From Paenibacillus sp. J5C2022 (GTDB taxonomy: Bacteria > Bacillota > Bacilli > Paenibacillales > Paenibacillaceae), in assembly GCF_025567625.1 (NCBI RefSeq), contig NZ_JAOQJC010000009.1, positions 124,001 through 188,000 on the forward strand: a stretch of 64,000 nucleotides of DNA, in the 5' to 3' direction. The notes beneath the pieces are model-generated. The model was not told the DNA's origin and did not search any database. It worked only from the letters and a program-made list of their open reading frames with translations. Positions 26,046-36,272 of the stretch are shown one piece after another. Within the stretch, counting starts at the first letter, position 1; every line of letters starts with the position of its first letter. The translations under genes and the position numbers were made by a program.

Positions 26046-27452
26046 TTGCAGCCAATTGAAGTGGAACGTGCCTTCCTTGTCAATCCGCTTGAATGTATGC
26101 GCACCGAAGTAATCCCGCTGCGCTTGCAGCAGATTGGCAGGAAGACGCTCTGTGCGATAGCTGTCGAAGTAAGCAAGGGCGCTGGAGAACGCCGGTACCG
26201 GCACGCCGTTGGCCACCGCTGCGGATACGACTTCGCGCCAAGCGCCTTGGTAGGATTCCACGATGCCTTTGAAGTACTCGTCCAACAGCAGATTGCGGAG
26301 AGCAGGATCGCGATCGTAAGCGTCTTTAATATTTTGCAGGAAGCGCGCACGGATAATGCAGCCGCCGCGGAAGATCATGGCGATATCCCCGTAGCGCAGG
26401 TCCCAGTTGTATTCTTCGGATGCCGCACGCATTTGGGCAAAGCCTTGGGCATAGGAGCAAATTTTGCTGGCGAACAGCGCTTTGCGAACGGATTCGATGA
26501 ATGCCGCTTTGTCTCCCTGGAACGGAGCCGCTTGCGGGCCGCTAAGCACTTTGCTTGCCGCTACGCGCTCTTCCTTCATGGCAGACAAGAAGCGGGTGAA
26601 CACGGATTCCGTAATGATGGACAGCGGTACGCCAAGATCCAGGGAGCTTTGGCTTGTCCACTTGCCTGTGCCCTTCTGTCCTGCGGAATCAAGAATAACG
26701 TCCACCATCGGCTTGCCTGTCTCCGAATCGTACTTGGAGAAGATGTCGCGGGTGATCTCGATCAGATAACTGTCCAGTTCCCCTTTGTTCCACTCCGCAA
26801 AAATCTCGTGCAACTCCTCCGTAGTCACGCCCAGCACGTTCTTCAACAGATCGTAAGCTTCGCAGATCAGCTGCATGTCACCGTATTCGATGCCGTTATG
26901 CACCATCTTCACATAGTGGCCGGCGCCATCTGGACCGATGTACGTGCAGCATGCATCTTCTCCTACTTTCGCAGAGATAGCTGTCAGAATCGGCTCGACA
27001 AGCTCATATGCCGACTTCTGTCCGCCTGGCATGATGGACGGGCCCTTCAGCGCGCCTTCCTCCCCGCCGGATACGCCTGTGCCGATGAAGCGGAAGCCCT
27101 TCGCCTCCAGTTCCTTGCTGCGGCGCTGTGTATCAGGGAAGTATGCATTACCTCCATCGATAATGATGTCGCCTTGATCCAGATGAGGCAGCAGAGACTC
27201 GATTGTCGCGTCCGTTCCGGCGCCCGCTTGCACCATGATCAGAATTCTGCGCGGTACTTCAAGGGATTGCACGAACTCCTCTACCGAATAAGTCGGCACC
27301 AGATTTTTCCCCGTTGCCTCTTTCATCAGGTCGTCCGTCTTTTCGCGCGAACGATTATACACCGATACGGTGAATCCTTTGCTCTCAATATTAAGGGCCA
27401 GATTTCTGCCCATTACTGCCATTCCGATAACGCCGATTTGTTGTTTTGACAT
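26040..27452 (-). CDS. gnd: 6-phosphogluconate dehydrogenase (decarboxylating)
   Basis: Gnd oxidises 6-phosphogluconate to ribulose-5-phosphate in the pentose phosphate pathway, giving NADPH. The 470-residue product has the Rossmann start [19 protein letters not shown], the substrate signature IIDGGNAYF, the catalytic Lys region [12 protein letters not shown], and [13 protein letters not shown]. Length is normal. GGAGG lies six bases before the ATG. Confidence 0.97.
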   Translation of the reverse strand: MSKQQIGVIGMAVMGRNLALNIESKGFTVSVYNRSREKTDDLMKEATGKNLVPTYSVEEFVQSLEVPRRILIMVQAGAGTDATIESLLPHLDQGDIIIDGGNAYFPDTQRRSKELEAKGFRFIGTGVSGGEEGALKGPSIMPGGQKSAYELVEPILTAISAKVGEDACCTYIGPDGAGHYVKMVHNGIEYGDMQLICEAYDLLKNVLGVTTEELHEIFAEWNKGELDSYLIEITRDIFSKYDSETGKPMVDVILDSAGQKGTGKWTSQSSLDLGVPLSIITESVFTRFLSAMKEERVAASKVLSGPQAAPFQGDKAAFIESVRKALFASKICSYAQGFAQMRAASEEYNWDLRYGDIAMIFRGGCIIRARFLQNIKDAYDRDPALRNLLLDEYFKGIVESYQGAWREVVSAAVANGVPVPAFSSALAYFDSYRTERLPANLLQAQRDYFGAHTFKRIDKEGTFHFNWLQS

Positions 27453-27564
27453 CCCGTGCCTCCACCCTTTTTCCTCTATTTTGAATCACAATAGCTATAT
27501 TCTACTCTTTTTGCGCGAAGATGAAAACCATTTGTGTGCAAAAACATCTTTTCAAACTATTCAA

Positions 27565-27608
27565 AAACGGTCAAATAAACAGTGTGTCCACTGATTATTT
27601 GACCGTTT
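27565..27608 (-). terminator. terminator of the 198-residue protein gene
   Basis: A 13-base outer stem (27565-27577 with 27596-27608) encloses an inner CAGTG/CACTG stem, and the minus-strand transcript continues into a run of five T. Confidence 0.85.
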
Positions 27609-27637
27609 AATGGCCGAACGCGACATAACCATTCATA

Positions 27638-28234
27638 CTAAAGCTCCAGTTGCAGCATTTCTGTGCGAAGCACGCCAAGCTTTTCCTTCGAATTTGTAAT
27701 CGCTTCCTTATCTTTCGCCTCTAATGCCTCATGCAGCACAGACAACTCATAATCCAGCTCGTAGCGCAACACAACGGCTCTCTCTTCTGCGCGCTTCGAT
27801 TGAAAGGCTTTGATCATTTCCTCTATCGTGACGAACGGTTTCTTCTGGTAAATTATGCGATGCTCCATGCCAGACACCTCCACAAGTCGTATAATCTCAC
27901 CGAACATAATGCTTTCAATGACGATTTGACGGTCCTTGATCCGCTTTACCACAGCATGACCACGCGTATCGTTAATCAGCTTCTCCAACAGCTCCGACAG
28001 CTTTTCATCCTTAATCACATAATCGCCCACGATTTTGTATCGGTTGTGCATGCGCTGAAATTGCAGCTTGACGAGCTTACGGCCAGTTCGAATGGATACG
28101 AGGAACTGTCCCTCTGTCTCGCTCCAATACAAGGAGTACCCTTCCTGAATGAGATCACGGATGAGATTTTGGATTTGCCGGCGTTCGAATCGCAGCTCCA
28201 GATTGCAGTATTCCACTTCATAGCTCCTGTTCAC
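27638..28234 (-). CDS. conserved hypothetical protein
   Basis: A 198-residue soluble protein beginning MNRSYEVEYCNLELRFER. The middle is beta-rich (LYWSETEGQFLVSIRTGRKL) and the end is a long acidic helix. I do not recognise a characterised family, and no catalytic motif is apparent. It has its own strong terminator and no operon partner. Confidence 0.7.
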   Translation of the reverse strand: MNRSYEVEYCNLELRFERRQIQNLIRDLIQEGYSLYWSETEGQFLVSIRTGRKLVKLQFQRMHNRYKIVGDYVIKDEKLSELLEKLINDTRGHAVVKRIKDRQIVIESIMFGEIIRLVEVSGMEHRIIYQKKPFVTIEEMIKAFQSKRAEERAVVLRYELDYELSVLHEALEAKDKEAITNSKEKLGVLRTEMLQLEL

Positions 28235-28419
28235 GGCAATCCCTCCTTACTCCGGGTTATTGACGAAATGTTCTGATAATTTGATCTTACTAATATCTTA
28301 TACTTCATCTTATGTTCTGGCAACTTGGTTTATTGACTATTTTTACGCAGCTGCGATGTTAAATAGATAAGCGGAACAATGAAAATCTGATGAAATCACG
28401 GACTAGTCCTTTTTGGCTG

Positions 28420-28428
28420 TGCTATAAT
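28420..28428 (+). promoter_or_regulatory. extended -10 promoter
   Basis: TGCTATAAT, a perfect extended -10, lies 32 bases before the ATG of the DUF1054 gene. The same nine bases occur before the PBP and acsA genes. Confidence 0.6.
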
Positions 28429-28460
28429 TTTCAATTATGCCTGTAAAGGAGATTGTCATC

Positions 28461-29111
28461 ATGCTTACGTCCACTGCTACTCCATATACCGGATTTACTT
28501 CAGATGACTTCGCCGTATTCCAGCTGCCCGGACTGGATGAGCGAATGACGGCGATTCAAAATCAGATTCAACCGAAATTCCGCAGCATTGGCGGAAGACT
28601 GGCGGAGGAGCTCACCTTGCTGAGCGGGCGGGAAATGCACTTGCATATCGCCAGACATGCCCGGCGCAAGGTCAATCCTCCCAAAGACACATGGCTGTCC
28701 ATATGCAGCAACAAGCGCGGTTACAAAGCGCATCCCCACTTCCAGCTCGGCTTGTTCGACGACCACCTGTTCCTGTGGCTGGCGTTGATCTATGAGGTGC
28801 CGAACAAGAAGAACATCGCATCCGCTTACTTGAACAGGCTGGATGACGTCACCGAAGCCGTGCCCGACAGCTTCGTCGTCTCTCAGGATCACATGAAGAA
28901 GGAAGCCGTCGCGGCGGGAGATATGAGCGAAGAGGACTGGAGGACGGCGCTTGTCCGCTTCAGGGATGTCGGCAAAGCGGAGCTTCTTATAGGAAGACAT
29001 CTGGCTGCCGATGACGAAGTGCTGCGCGACGAAGATGAATTGGCGACGTTCGCGCTCTCGACCTACGAGACGCTTCTGCCTCTGTATCGTATCGCAACAG
29101 ATGTGCAATAA
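28461..29111 (+). CDS. DUF1054 (YktB-type) protein
   Basis: A 216-residue protein of the YktB/UPF0637 family: GFTSDDFAVFQLPGLDERM at the start, HARRKVNPPKDTWLSICSN and HPHFQLGLFDDHLF in the middle. Function is unknown. ATG 28461 follows AAGGAG by ten bases; the ATG-like reading from 28437 lacks a ribosome binding site. It is monocistronic and convergent with the RND exporter gene. Confidence 0.88.
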   Translation: MLTSTATPYTGFTSDDFAVFQLPGLDERMTAIQNQIQPKFRSIGGRLAEELTLLSGREMHLHIARHARRKVNPPKDTWLSICSNKRGYKAHPHFQLGLFDDHLFLWLALIYEVPNKKNIASAYLNRLDDVTEAVPDSFVVSQDHMKKEAVAAGDMSEEDWRTALVRFRDVGKAELLIGRHLAADDEVLRDEDELATFALSTYETLLPLYRIATDVQ

Positions 29112-29180
29112 CAGCAAGAGCCTCCTTTCCCGCTACTCCTGGTGAGGGGAAAGGAGACTCCAGACTCTGTATCCGTATGG

Positions 29181-32171
29181 CTACCCGGCAGTTCTGCGCT
29201 GTCTGCGCGCTTTGCGGAAGAAGAGCAGCTCATACATGCAAGGCACAATGACCAGCGTAAGCAGCGTCGCTACAGCCAAGCCGCCAATGACGACAATCGC
29301 CAGACTTTGGGATACGATATTGGTCGAGGCATGCTCGCCGAATACAAGCGGCAGCATCGCGCATATCGTCGCCAATGCGGTCATCACGATGGGGCGCATA
29401 CGCGTCGCGGCAGCTTCCACCAGCGCTTCGCGTATCGGCATATCCGCTTCGTTCTGCTTCACCCGGTCGATGAGTACGATCGCATTCGTCACGACGATGC
29501 CGATCAGCATCAACGCGCCGAACATCGCCGTGAAGTCGGGAGTCACGCCTGTAGCGAGCAAGCCGGTAACCGCCCCGATCGCCGCCAGCGGCAAGGTCAC
29601 CATAATGGCCAGCGGCGCACGCAGCGTCTTGAAGGTGAGCACCATGATCAGATAGACAAGTGCGATGGAAATCAAGGCGGTCAATCCCAGATCTGCGAAA
29701 TCCTCATTCAAGTCAGCCGAAGCTCCGCCCACAGCCACATGAACGCCTTCCGGCAGCGTTAGCCCGTCAACCAGCTTCCCTATATCGTCTCCTGCCACGG
29801 ACAACTGCTCCGGATCGGCCGTAGCCGTAATCCGAATGTACGGCTTGCCTTCCTTATGGTAGAACAGACTTGGTTCCTCCGTCCGGACGAACTCCCCCAG
29901 TTGGGACAGTGCGGTTGGGCCGTCTGCAGTCATAATAGACAACTCTTTCAGCTCCCGCTCGGATACCGGGTCCGCGCTTGGCTGTATGACAACCGGCACG
30001 TCTGCACCGTCCAGCGTTACCGCGCCTATCGGGAGTGGGTTCAACAGGCTGTTCAGCTGAATAACCACCTCCTCGCCCCTGGCCTTCTCGGGATCGAGCT
30101 TGAAGGAATAGACTGGCTTCAGCGATTGCTGATTGCTTTCAACGGTACGGATGGACTTCAGCTTCCCGATCTGTTCGGTCAGCGTCGAAGCGGTATCCGC
30201 CAGAAGCTCCGGATCGTCCCCGGTAACGTCTAACAACAGACTCGTTCCGCCGCCGCCCATCATAATGTCAATTGCGCTTGCTTGCAATTCCGCTCCGTCG
30301 TACTTGTCCCGATCCGCCTTCAAATCTTTCATGAATGTCTCTGCATTCACGTCCTCCTTCAAATCAACCAGCATAGTGACAAGTGTCGGAGAAGTAACCG
30401 AGCCATAGCGCGCCATATCGGAGCTGTTGCCCATAGTCAGCAGAGCCCACTCCACTCTGTCGTCGCCAAGCATGTAGCGCTCCAGCTCTTCGCCGCCCGC
30501 CCTTACGCGCTCAAGCGGCATGTCGCTCGGGTATTGCAAGGTGACGTTGACATGATGCGCGCTGCTGGCATCCATTGCGCCTTTCGGCATGGCGATATAA
30601 GCGCCTACGGATGCTGCAAGCAGAATGATGGACAGCGTCAGTGGCAGCCACTTCCGCTCCAGATTCCATCTAACGAACGACGCGAATGCGGCATGCCTCG
30701 CATGCTCACGTTCCTTCGTCCCCTTAAGCAGCCACGCACTGAGCACCGGCACGACAGTCAAGGCTACGATCAGCGAAGCTAGCAGAGAATAAGACACGGT
30801 CAGCGCGAACGGCAGCAGGAAATCCTGCAGCGAGCCTCTTAGCAGACCCATCGGCAAAAATACGGCCACTGTCACGACCGTGGAAGAAGTAATCGCAGCC
30901 GCCACTTCCTTCGTGGCATCCGTCACGAGCCGGATCGAGAACGCTTCCCGCTGCAGCCTTCGGTATATATTCTCGATTACGACGATGCTGTCGTCCACTA
31001 GCCGCCCTACCGCAACGGCAACGCCGCCAAGCGTTATCACATTCAGAGAGATGCCGGATAACTGCAGCAGATACAATGTTATGCCAAGCGACAACGGAAT
31101 AGAGATGATTGTAATGAATGTCGCTTTCAAATTGCGCATAAAGAGCAAGATGACTACAGTCGCAAACAACGCTCCCAGCAGCACCTCGCGCAGCATGCTG
31201 TTAACCGACCCCGTAATGGAGTCCGCTGTGCTGATCAGTTGAACGACGTCCACATCGGACCGTTCGCTCTGAAGCTGCCGAATGACCTGCTCGATCTCGC
31301 CTCCTACCGCGACAGCATTCGCTTCCGCCGTCTTGGAGACCGTCAGCAGCACTGCGTCCTTCCCGTTCATTCTGCTGGTGCCCTCCTGACCGTTCGACCA
31401 TTCGACTGCGGCCACATCCGCCAATTCCACCCCCGCGGCAACAGGAAGCTTCCGTAACATTTCCAGGCTTGTCAATTGATCCGTAAGCTTGAAGTGGACC
31501 GTCTGTCCGTCGATATTCCGCTCTCCCAATGCGGCGGATACGTCTCTTCCCTGCAGCACGCCAAGCAGCGACTGAAGGGGGATGCCCTTCTCGGCAAGCT
31601 TGGCCGAATCCGGAGCGATCGAGAGGATTGGCTTAACAGCGCCGGTTACATTGATCTCGCCCGCCCCATCCACCTCCTTCAATTCACCGGTCACCCGTTC
31701 CGTCCACGATGACCGCTCCCCTTCGCTTAAGTCCGGGTCGAACGCCAGCGTAATCCATGAGATCGGAATCATGGTCGTATTCAACTGCAAGACGAACGGC
31801 TTCATGACATGCTGGGGCAGCTCGATGCCGGATAACGCCTGTTCAATTTCATTTGTCGCTTCCTTCATATTCGTGCCGGAGCCGAAGTTGACGGTCACTT
31901 GCGAGTAGCCGTCGCCGGATGCAGACAGCATCGACGTTTTGCCCGGCATATACATGACAGCCTGCTCCACCCGCTCCGTCACTTGCTGCTCCATCATCTT
32001 CGCACTGCTTCCGGGACCGATTGTCGTAATCATCACCTGCGGATTGTCCGCCGGAGGCATAAATTCCATCGGCAGCCTCAAGTAGCTCATCAGTCCCATG
32101 GCCAGTGCCATGACGATCATCAGACTTAGAGCCGCCTTGTTTCGAAATGACCATTCCGTAATTTTCCTCAT
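29181..32171 (-). CDS. RND-family efflux transporter (YerP/SwrC-like)
   Basis: A 996-residue proton-driven exporter of the AcrB superfamily, closest in style to the Gram-positive YerP/SwrC proteins that export surfactin-like amphiphiles. It has twelve membrane segments in two halves with two large extracytoplasmic loops (about 35-330 and 530-820). Segment 4 carries the proton-relay acidic residues in VAVGRLVDDSIVVIENIYRR. ATG 32171 follows a GGGAGAGAG stretch. No membrane fusion or outer membrane partner is nearby, as expected for a Gram-positive cell. Confidence 0.92.
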   Translation of the reverse strand: MRKITEWSFRNKAALSLMIVMALAMGLMSYLRLPMEFMPPADNPQVMITTIGPGSSAKMMEQQVTERVEQAVMYMPGKTSMLSASGDGYSQVTVNFGSGTNMKEATNEIEQALSGIELPQHVMKPFVLQLNTTMIPISWITLAFDPDLSEGERSSWTERVTGELKEVDGAGEINVTGAVKPILSIAPDSAKLAEKGIPLQSLLGVLQGRDVSAALGERNIDGQTVHFKLTDQLTSLEMLRKLPVAAGVELADVAAVEWSNGQEGTSRMNGKDAVLLTVSKTAEANAVAVGGEIEQVIRQLQSERSDVDVVQLISTADSITGSVNSMLREVLLGALFATVVILLFMRNLKATFITIISIPLSLGITLYLLQLSGISLNVITLGGVAVAVGRLVDDSIVVIENIYRRLQREAFSIRLVTDATKEVAAAITSSTVVTVAVFLPMGLLRGSLQDFLLPFALTVSYSLLASLIVALTVVPVLSAWLLKGTKEREHARHAAFASFVRWNLERKWLPLTLSIILLAASVGAYIAMPKGAMDASSAHHVNVTLQYPSDMPLERVRAGGEELERYMLGDDRVEWALLTMGNSSDMARYGSVTSPTLVTMLVDLKEDVNAETFMKDLKADRDKYDGAELQASAIDIMMGGGGTSLLLDVTGDDPELLADTASTLTEQIGKLKSIRTVESNQQSLKPVYSFKLDPEKARGEEVVIQLNSLLNPLPIGAVTLDGADVPVVIQPSADPVSERELKELSIMTADGPTALSQLGEFVRTEEPSLFYHKEGKPYIRITATADPEQLSVAGDDIGKLVDGLTLPEGVHVAVGGASADLNEDFADLGLTALISIALVYLIMVLTFKTLRAPLAIMVTLPLAAIGAVTGLLATGVTPDFTAMFGALMLIGIVVTNAIVLIDRVKQNEADMPIREALVEAAATRMRPIVMTALATICAMLPLVFGEHASTNIVSQSLAIVVIGGLAVATLLTLVIVPCMYELLFFRKARRQRRTAG

Positions 32172-32400
32172 TCGATCTCTCTCCCTGATATCCATCTATT
32201 GGTTACACTCAACACTATTCATCTTAAGGGAGATGAGGGAAGGCCATAATCGTCTGAGGACGGTTATTCTCCCCCTTCATTGGGCCGAGGGGAGAATGGG
32301 TCTGGGGACGGAGAAGGCTGCTGTGCAGCCGGCAACTGAAAGGAATGCGCATGTTAGCCTTATTTGAGACGAATAAGCATTGTGGCAAATCGATACATAT

Positions 32401-32434
32401 AAAAAAGACCGGCGCTGCAAGTGCAGCGTCGGTT
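32401..32434 (-). terminator. terminator of the MFS transporter gene
   Basis: A GC-rich stem (CCGACGCTGCA with TGCAGCGCCGG on the minus strand, one mismatch) is followed by six T. The 230 bases from here to the RND gene start contain no other feature I can support. Confidence 0.85.
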
Positions 32435-32450
32435 CCGTCCTATCTAATAT

Positions 32451-33644
32451 TTACTGTCGTGCAGCCAACTGCTGTTCGTCCGAATCCACACTGTCCAGCT
32501 GGCGGAATCGCATGACCAGCAGCAGCGCCAGCATGCATAGAATGCCGCCCAGCAGGTAAGGCAAGCCCATCTCAACTGTGAACAGCATGGAGCCGAGCAA
32601 CGGCCCCGCAACCCTTCCCAGGCTGTCCATAGCGGAGCTGAGTCCGGAAGCGGCACCTTGACCCACCTGCGTCTTCTGCGTAATAAGCGATGTGACGCAA
32701 GGGCGGATAAGTGCATTCCCGATGCCGAATACGACGAGCGACAGAATGGTCCACGAGAGGGAATGCGCGAACAAGAGCAAGAAAAAACCGCCGGCGGACA
32801 AGACCAAGCCAAGCGCAATGTAGCGTGGCTCTTCGCCCTTCTTGATTTTGCGTCGCACGAAGCCCCCTTGCACAAGCGCACCGACTATGCCTACGACGAA
32901 GAATAGCAAGCCCACTTGCCGCGGCGTTACGTCGAAGCGGTTCATACCGAAAAATTGCAAGGTCGCTTCCATGCCAGCCAGTGTAAACGTAACGAAAAAG
33001 GCCAGCACATACAAATACTTGAGCGGTCCCTGGAATGCCTTCCACCGGGATACCTTCTTCCCCGTTCCCGCCTTCCGCTGATGCGGCTCCAGCGATTCCT
33101 TCAGCTTGACCACAGCGAACAGGAACGTGATGAACGACAACACTGCCGCCGTAAAGAACGGCGTCTCATTGGATACATCACTGAGCAAGCCGCCGAAGCC
33201 CGGTCCGAACGTGAAGCCCAGCCCGATCGACATCCCGACAAGCCCCATGCCCTTCGTCCGCTTCTCCGGAGGCGTAATATCCGCCACATACGCAACGATG
33301 ACGGATGCGACGGCTCCCGAGAAAAGTCCGCCCATCGCTCTGGACAAGTACATAAGCAGCAGGCTTTCACCCGCCAGCCCGAACAGCAGGAAACTGACGG
33401 AGAAGCCTACCAGCCCGACCAGCAGGATCGGTCTGCGGCCGATGCGGTCGGACCATCTCCCCCATAGAGGAGACATAATAAAGCCGACTGCCGAATATAA
33501 AGCAAGCATTAGCCCGGTATGTATTTCCGCTCCATTCGGGTCCACCGCATGGATAATTTCCGGCATGACCGGGATGATAATTCCGAAGCCTATGAACGTA
33601 ATCATTAATATGGCCATTACAATTGCCATACGGTTATCTTTCAT
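32451..33644 (-). CDS. MFS drug exporter, DHA1 type
   Basis: A 397-residue, twelve-segment major facilitator of the TetA/Bmr type, exporting small compounds in exchange for protons. Motif A is visible as GRWSDRIGRRPIL after segment 2, and segment 5 carries the exporter motif GFTFGPGFGGLL. The compound cannot be predicted. It is a single gene with its own terminator, divergent from speA. Confidence 0.9.
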   Translation of the reverse strand: MKDNRMAIVMAILMITFIGFGIIIPVMPEIIHAVDPNGAEIHTGLMLALYSAVGFIMSPLWGRWSDRIGRRPILLVGLVGFSVSFLLFGLAGESLLLMYLSRAMGGLFSGAVASVIVAYVADITPPEKRTKGMGLVGMSIGLGFTFGPGFGGLLSDVSNETPFFTAAVLSFITFLFAVVKLKESLEPHQRKAGTGKKVSRWKAFQGPLKYLYVLAFFVTFTLAGMEATLQFFGMNRFDVTPRQVGLLFFVVGIVGALVQGGFVRRKIKKGEEPRYIALGLVLSAGGFFLLLFAHSLSWTILSLVVFGIGNALIRPCVTSLITQKTQVGQGAASGLSSAMDSLGRVAGPLLGSMLFTVEMGLPYLLGGILCMLALLLVMRFRQLDSVDSDEQQLAARQ

Positions 33645-33771
33645 GCTGCAACCCCTCCACGAAACCTATCGTAACATATTGACGGACCGGCGATGTATGA
33701 ACAATTATAGAACAAATTCGATGCCGGAATAAAGCCTGTTGCACGCTGACTTCCAAGCGTCAAAAAGTTTC

Positions 33772-33799
33772 TTGCATTCCCTCGCGTTTTTGTTATACT
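33772..33799 (+). promoter_or_regulatory. promoter of speA
   Basis: TTGCAT (33772-33777) and TATACT (33794-33799) are 16 bases apart, and the -10 has the TGn extension. It lies about 40 bases before the speA start. Confidence 0.65.
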
Positions 33800-33841
33800 C
33801 TACTTTGTTTGCATATCTAAGAAGGGCAGGGATGACAGAAG

Positions 33842-35311
33842 ATGGACCATAACAAAACTCCGCTGTTTACAGCACTGCGCAAGCATGCGGACCAAAATCC
33901 CTTACAGTTCCATATTCCCGGACACAAAAAAGGCAAGGGCAGCGATTCCGAATTCCGCGAATTCATCGGAGACAACGCGCTGTCCATCGATCTCATTAAT
34001 ATAGCGCCGCTGGACGATCTTCACCAGCCTACCGGCGTCATCGAAGAGGCCCAGAAGCTCGCCGCCGATGCGTTCGGTGCCGACTTCACTTACTTCTCCG
34101 TTCAAGGGACAAGCGGGGCAATCATGACGATGGTCATGTCGGTCTGCTCTCCGGGCGAGAAGATCATCGTGCCCCGCAACGTGCACAAATCGATCATGTC
34201 CGCCATCATATTCGCCGGAGCCCGACCCGTATTCATCTCGCCTGCGCGGGACAGCAACCTGGGCATCGACCACGGCATTACGACCCGCTCCGTGCGAAGA
34301 GCGCTGGAGCGGCATCCCGACGCCAAGGCCGTGCTCGTCATCAATCCGACTTATTACGGTATCTGCGCGAACTTGAAGGAAATCGTGGATCTAGTCCACA
34401 GCTACGATATTCCCGTGCTGGTCGATGAGGCGCACGGCGTGCTCATCCACTTCCACGACAAGCTTCCGATGTCGGCGATGCAAGCCGGTGCCGATATGGC
34501 GGCGACGAGCGTGCACAAGCTGGGCGGCTCCATGACGCAGAGCTCCGTGCTGAATATTCGCAAGGGCAGAATCAACCCGCAGCGCGTACAGACGATTATC
34601 AGCATGCTGACGACGACGTCCACCTCGTACATCCTGCTGGCATCGCTGGACACGTCCAGACGCAATCTGGCCATGAACGGATATGCGCTTGCGGAAGAGA
34701 CGATCACACTGGCGCAGCAAGTGCGCGAGCAGGTGAACCTTATTCCCGGCCTGTACTGCTTCGGAGAAGATATTCTTGGCGGCGAAGCCACTTTCGACTA
34801 CGATCCGACCAAAATTACGATTCATGTGCGCCATCTCGGCATTACGGGCTACGAGACCGAGAACTGGCTGCGCGACAACTACAATCTGGAAATCGAACTA
34901 AGCGACATGTATAACATTCTTTGCTTAGTAACCCCCGGAGATACATCGGATACAACGACAAAATTGGTCGAAGCGCTCAAAGCGCTGTCCGAGCGGTATT
35001 ATGCAGGCGCAGAATCAAAGGAACTGATTGTGAAAATTCCGGACATTCCCCAGCTCTCCTTGACGCCGCGCGATGCCTTCTACGCCGAGACAGAAGTGAT
35101 CCCGTTCAAGGAATCAGCAGGACGAATCATTGCCGAATTCATTTACGTCTACCCGCCTGGCATCCCGATTCTACTGCCCGGCGAGGTGATCTCGCAGAGA
35201 AACATCGATTATATCGTCGACCATGTCGAAGTTGGCTTGCCGGTGAAGGGTCCTGAAGATCGCAGCATTCAATTCGTGAAAGTCATCGTGGAGGAGACTG
35301 CCATCTTCTAA
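33842..35311 (+). CDS. speA: PLP-dependent arginine/lysine decarboxylase (SpeA type)
   Basis: A 489-residue decarboxylase of the Orn/Lys/Arg group with an aminotransferase-like fold, most like SpeA arginine decarboxylase that makes agmatine for polyamines. It starts with TPLFTALRKHA and PLQFHIPGHKKGKG, has VDEAHGV for the cofactor ring and SVHKLGGSMTQSS with the Schiff-base lysine. Length agrees with B. subtilis SpeA; the paralogue YaaO is an alternative. The agmatine-using speE/speB genes are not adjacent. Confidence 0.9.
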   Translation: MDHNKTPLFTALRKHADQNPLQFHIPGHKKGKGSDSEFREFIGDNALSIDLINIAPLDDLHQPTGVIEEAQKLAADAFGADFTYFSVQGTSGAIMTMVMSVCSPGEKIIVPRNVHKSIMSAIIFAGARPVFISPARDSNLGIDHGITTRSVRRALERHPDAKAVLVINPTYYGICANLKEIVDLVHSYDIPVLVDEAHGVLIHFHDKLPMSAMQAGADMAATSVHKLGGSMTQSSVLNIRKGRINPQRVQTIISMLTTTSTSYILLASLDTSRRNLAMNGYALAEETITLAQQVREQVNLIPGLYCFGEDILGGEATFDYDPTKITIHVRHLGITGYETENWLRDNYNLEIELSDMYNILCLVTPGDTSDTTTKLVEALKALSERYYAGAESKELIVKIPDIPQLSLTPRDAFYAETEVIPFKESAGRIIAEFIYVYPPGIPILLPGEVISQRNIDYIVDHVEVGLPVKGPEDRSIQFVKVIVEETAIF

Positions 35312-35379
35312 CCAATGCCGAAAACCCTTTATTGTCTCGCCTGGAAACTCATGCTAAGATGAGGGTGAGGTGATGGGAG

Positions 35380-35796
35380 ATGAGTCAAAGCGCTTATATC
35401 AAGCTCGTACCGGAATCGGCAGCCGAACAGCTGACGCTGGAAGACGTAGAGAAGCAGTTGGAGCAATACCGGCAGCAGACGGCTCTCACGGGGAGGCAGC
35501 TAGGTTGGAATTACTCGGAGGCGGCATTTCCCTACGAGGTGAAATCCTCTGGCGATGATCGCTGGTTTTACCTTCAAGGCATCAACTCGCATTACCGACA
35601 TATTATAATCGGCCTTGGCGATTACGCCAGCGCGGCGGGAGATAACGTTCCATGCATTCAGATGGTGCTGCCGGATGAAGCGACGCACGGCGACAAGGCG
35701 AAAGGCAATGAACTAAGCAAATATTTGGCCAAAGCGTGGAAGGCGGAGCTGACGATGTTCAACGGCAGAACCGTCTACTACTACCCCAGGAAATAA
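35380..35796 (+). CDS. DUF1885-like protein
   Basis: The 138-residue product begins MSQSAYIKLVPESA, the typical opening of the DUF1885 family of Bacillaceae, and continues with YFLQ-like beta strands (WFYLQGINSHYRHIIIGL). Function is unknown. A GAGGTG site seven bases before the ATG supports the start. It lies 68 bases after speA with no clear terminator between, so readthrough is possible. Confidence 0.75.
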   Translation: MSQSAYIKLVPESAAEQLTLEDVEKQLEQYRQQTALTGRQLGWNYSEAAFPYEVKSSGDDRWFYLQGINSHYRHIIIGLGDYASAAGDNVPCIQMVLPDEATHGDKAKGNELSKYLAKAWKAELTMFNGRTVYYYPRK

Positions 35797-35817
35797 CGAA
35801 AACGGTTTGTAATAACG

Positions 35818-35863
35818 AAAAGGCTGCCCCGCCAAGATCCCCTTGACGGCAAGCAGCCTTTTT
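35818..35863. terminator. bidirectional terminator
   Basis: AAGGCTGC and GCAGCCTT arms close a longer imperfect stem between convergent genes; both strands leave the hairpin into T runs. Confidence 0.85.
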
Positions 35864-35872
35864 AATCTGGTC

Positions 35873-36184
35873 TTATTGTTCGTTCTCCGTACGCGCAATC
35901 TCCTCGTAAATCGCCGTTACGCGATCCCATTCCGCATCATCCTCGATGCCAACAAGGAATGCTTCGTCGTTCTCTTCTTCAATACGGAAAATAACGCCGT
36001 CTTGCTCCGGATCTTGACGATCCAGCAGCACAGCGTACACATTACTTTCCGATTCAAATGTATACACCATAACCATCTCGCGCTCTTCGCCTTCGTCGTT
36101 GGTTACGATGAACACATGCTCTTCATGTTCATGATCATGGTCATGCCCGCAGCCGCAATCCGCTCCATGCTGATGCTCGCTCAT
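35873..36184 (-). CDS. DUF1292 protein with histidine-rich N-terminus
   Basis: A 103-residue acidic protein of the DUF1292 (YrzB) family: FIVTNDEGEEREMVMVYTFE and YAVLLDRQDPEQDG are typical. The first 22 residues are rich in His, Cys and acidic residues (GADCGCGHDHDHEHEEH), which could bind metal such as zinc or nickel. Family function is unknown. It stands apart from the yrzL-yrrK-yrzB cluster usual in Bacillus, so it may be a second copy. Confidence 0.85.
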   Translation of the reverse strand: MSEHQHGADCGCGHDHDHEHEEHVFIVTNDEGEEREMVMVYTFESESNVYAVLLDRQDPEQDGVIFRIEEENDEAFLVGIEDDAEWDRVTAIYEEIARTENEQ

Positions 36185-36272
36185 GAAATCTTACCCCATT
36201 TCGCAGTTTTAATCACACTCACACATGTTACCATGTCGCATGCGGGCGGTCAAACGGAGCTCGACAAGTCTG

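Noticed and set aside
26046-27449. 467-codon plus-strand frame opposite gnd
   Set aside because: Shadow of a conserved gene; no start signal and implausible composition.
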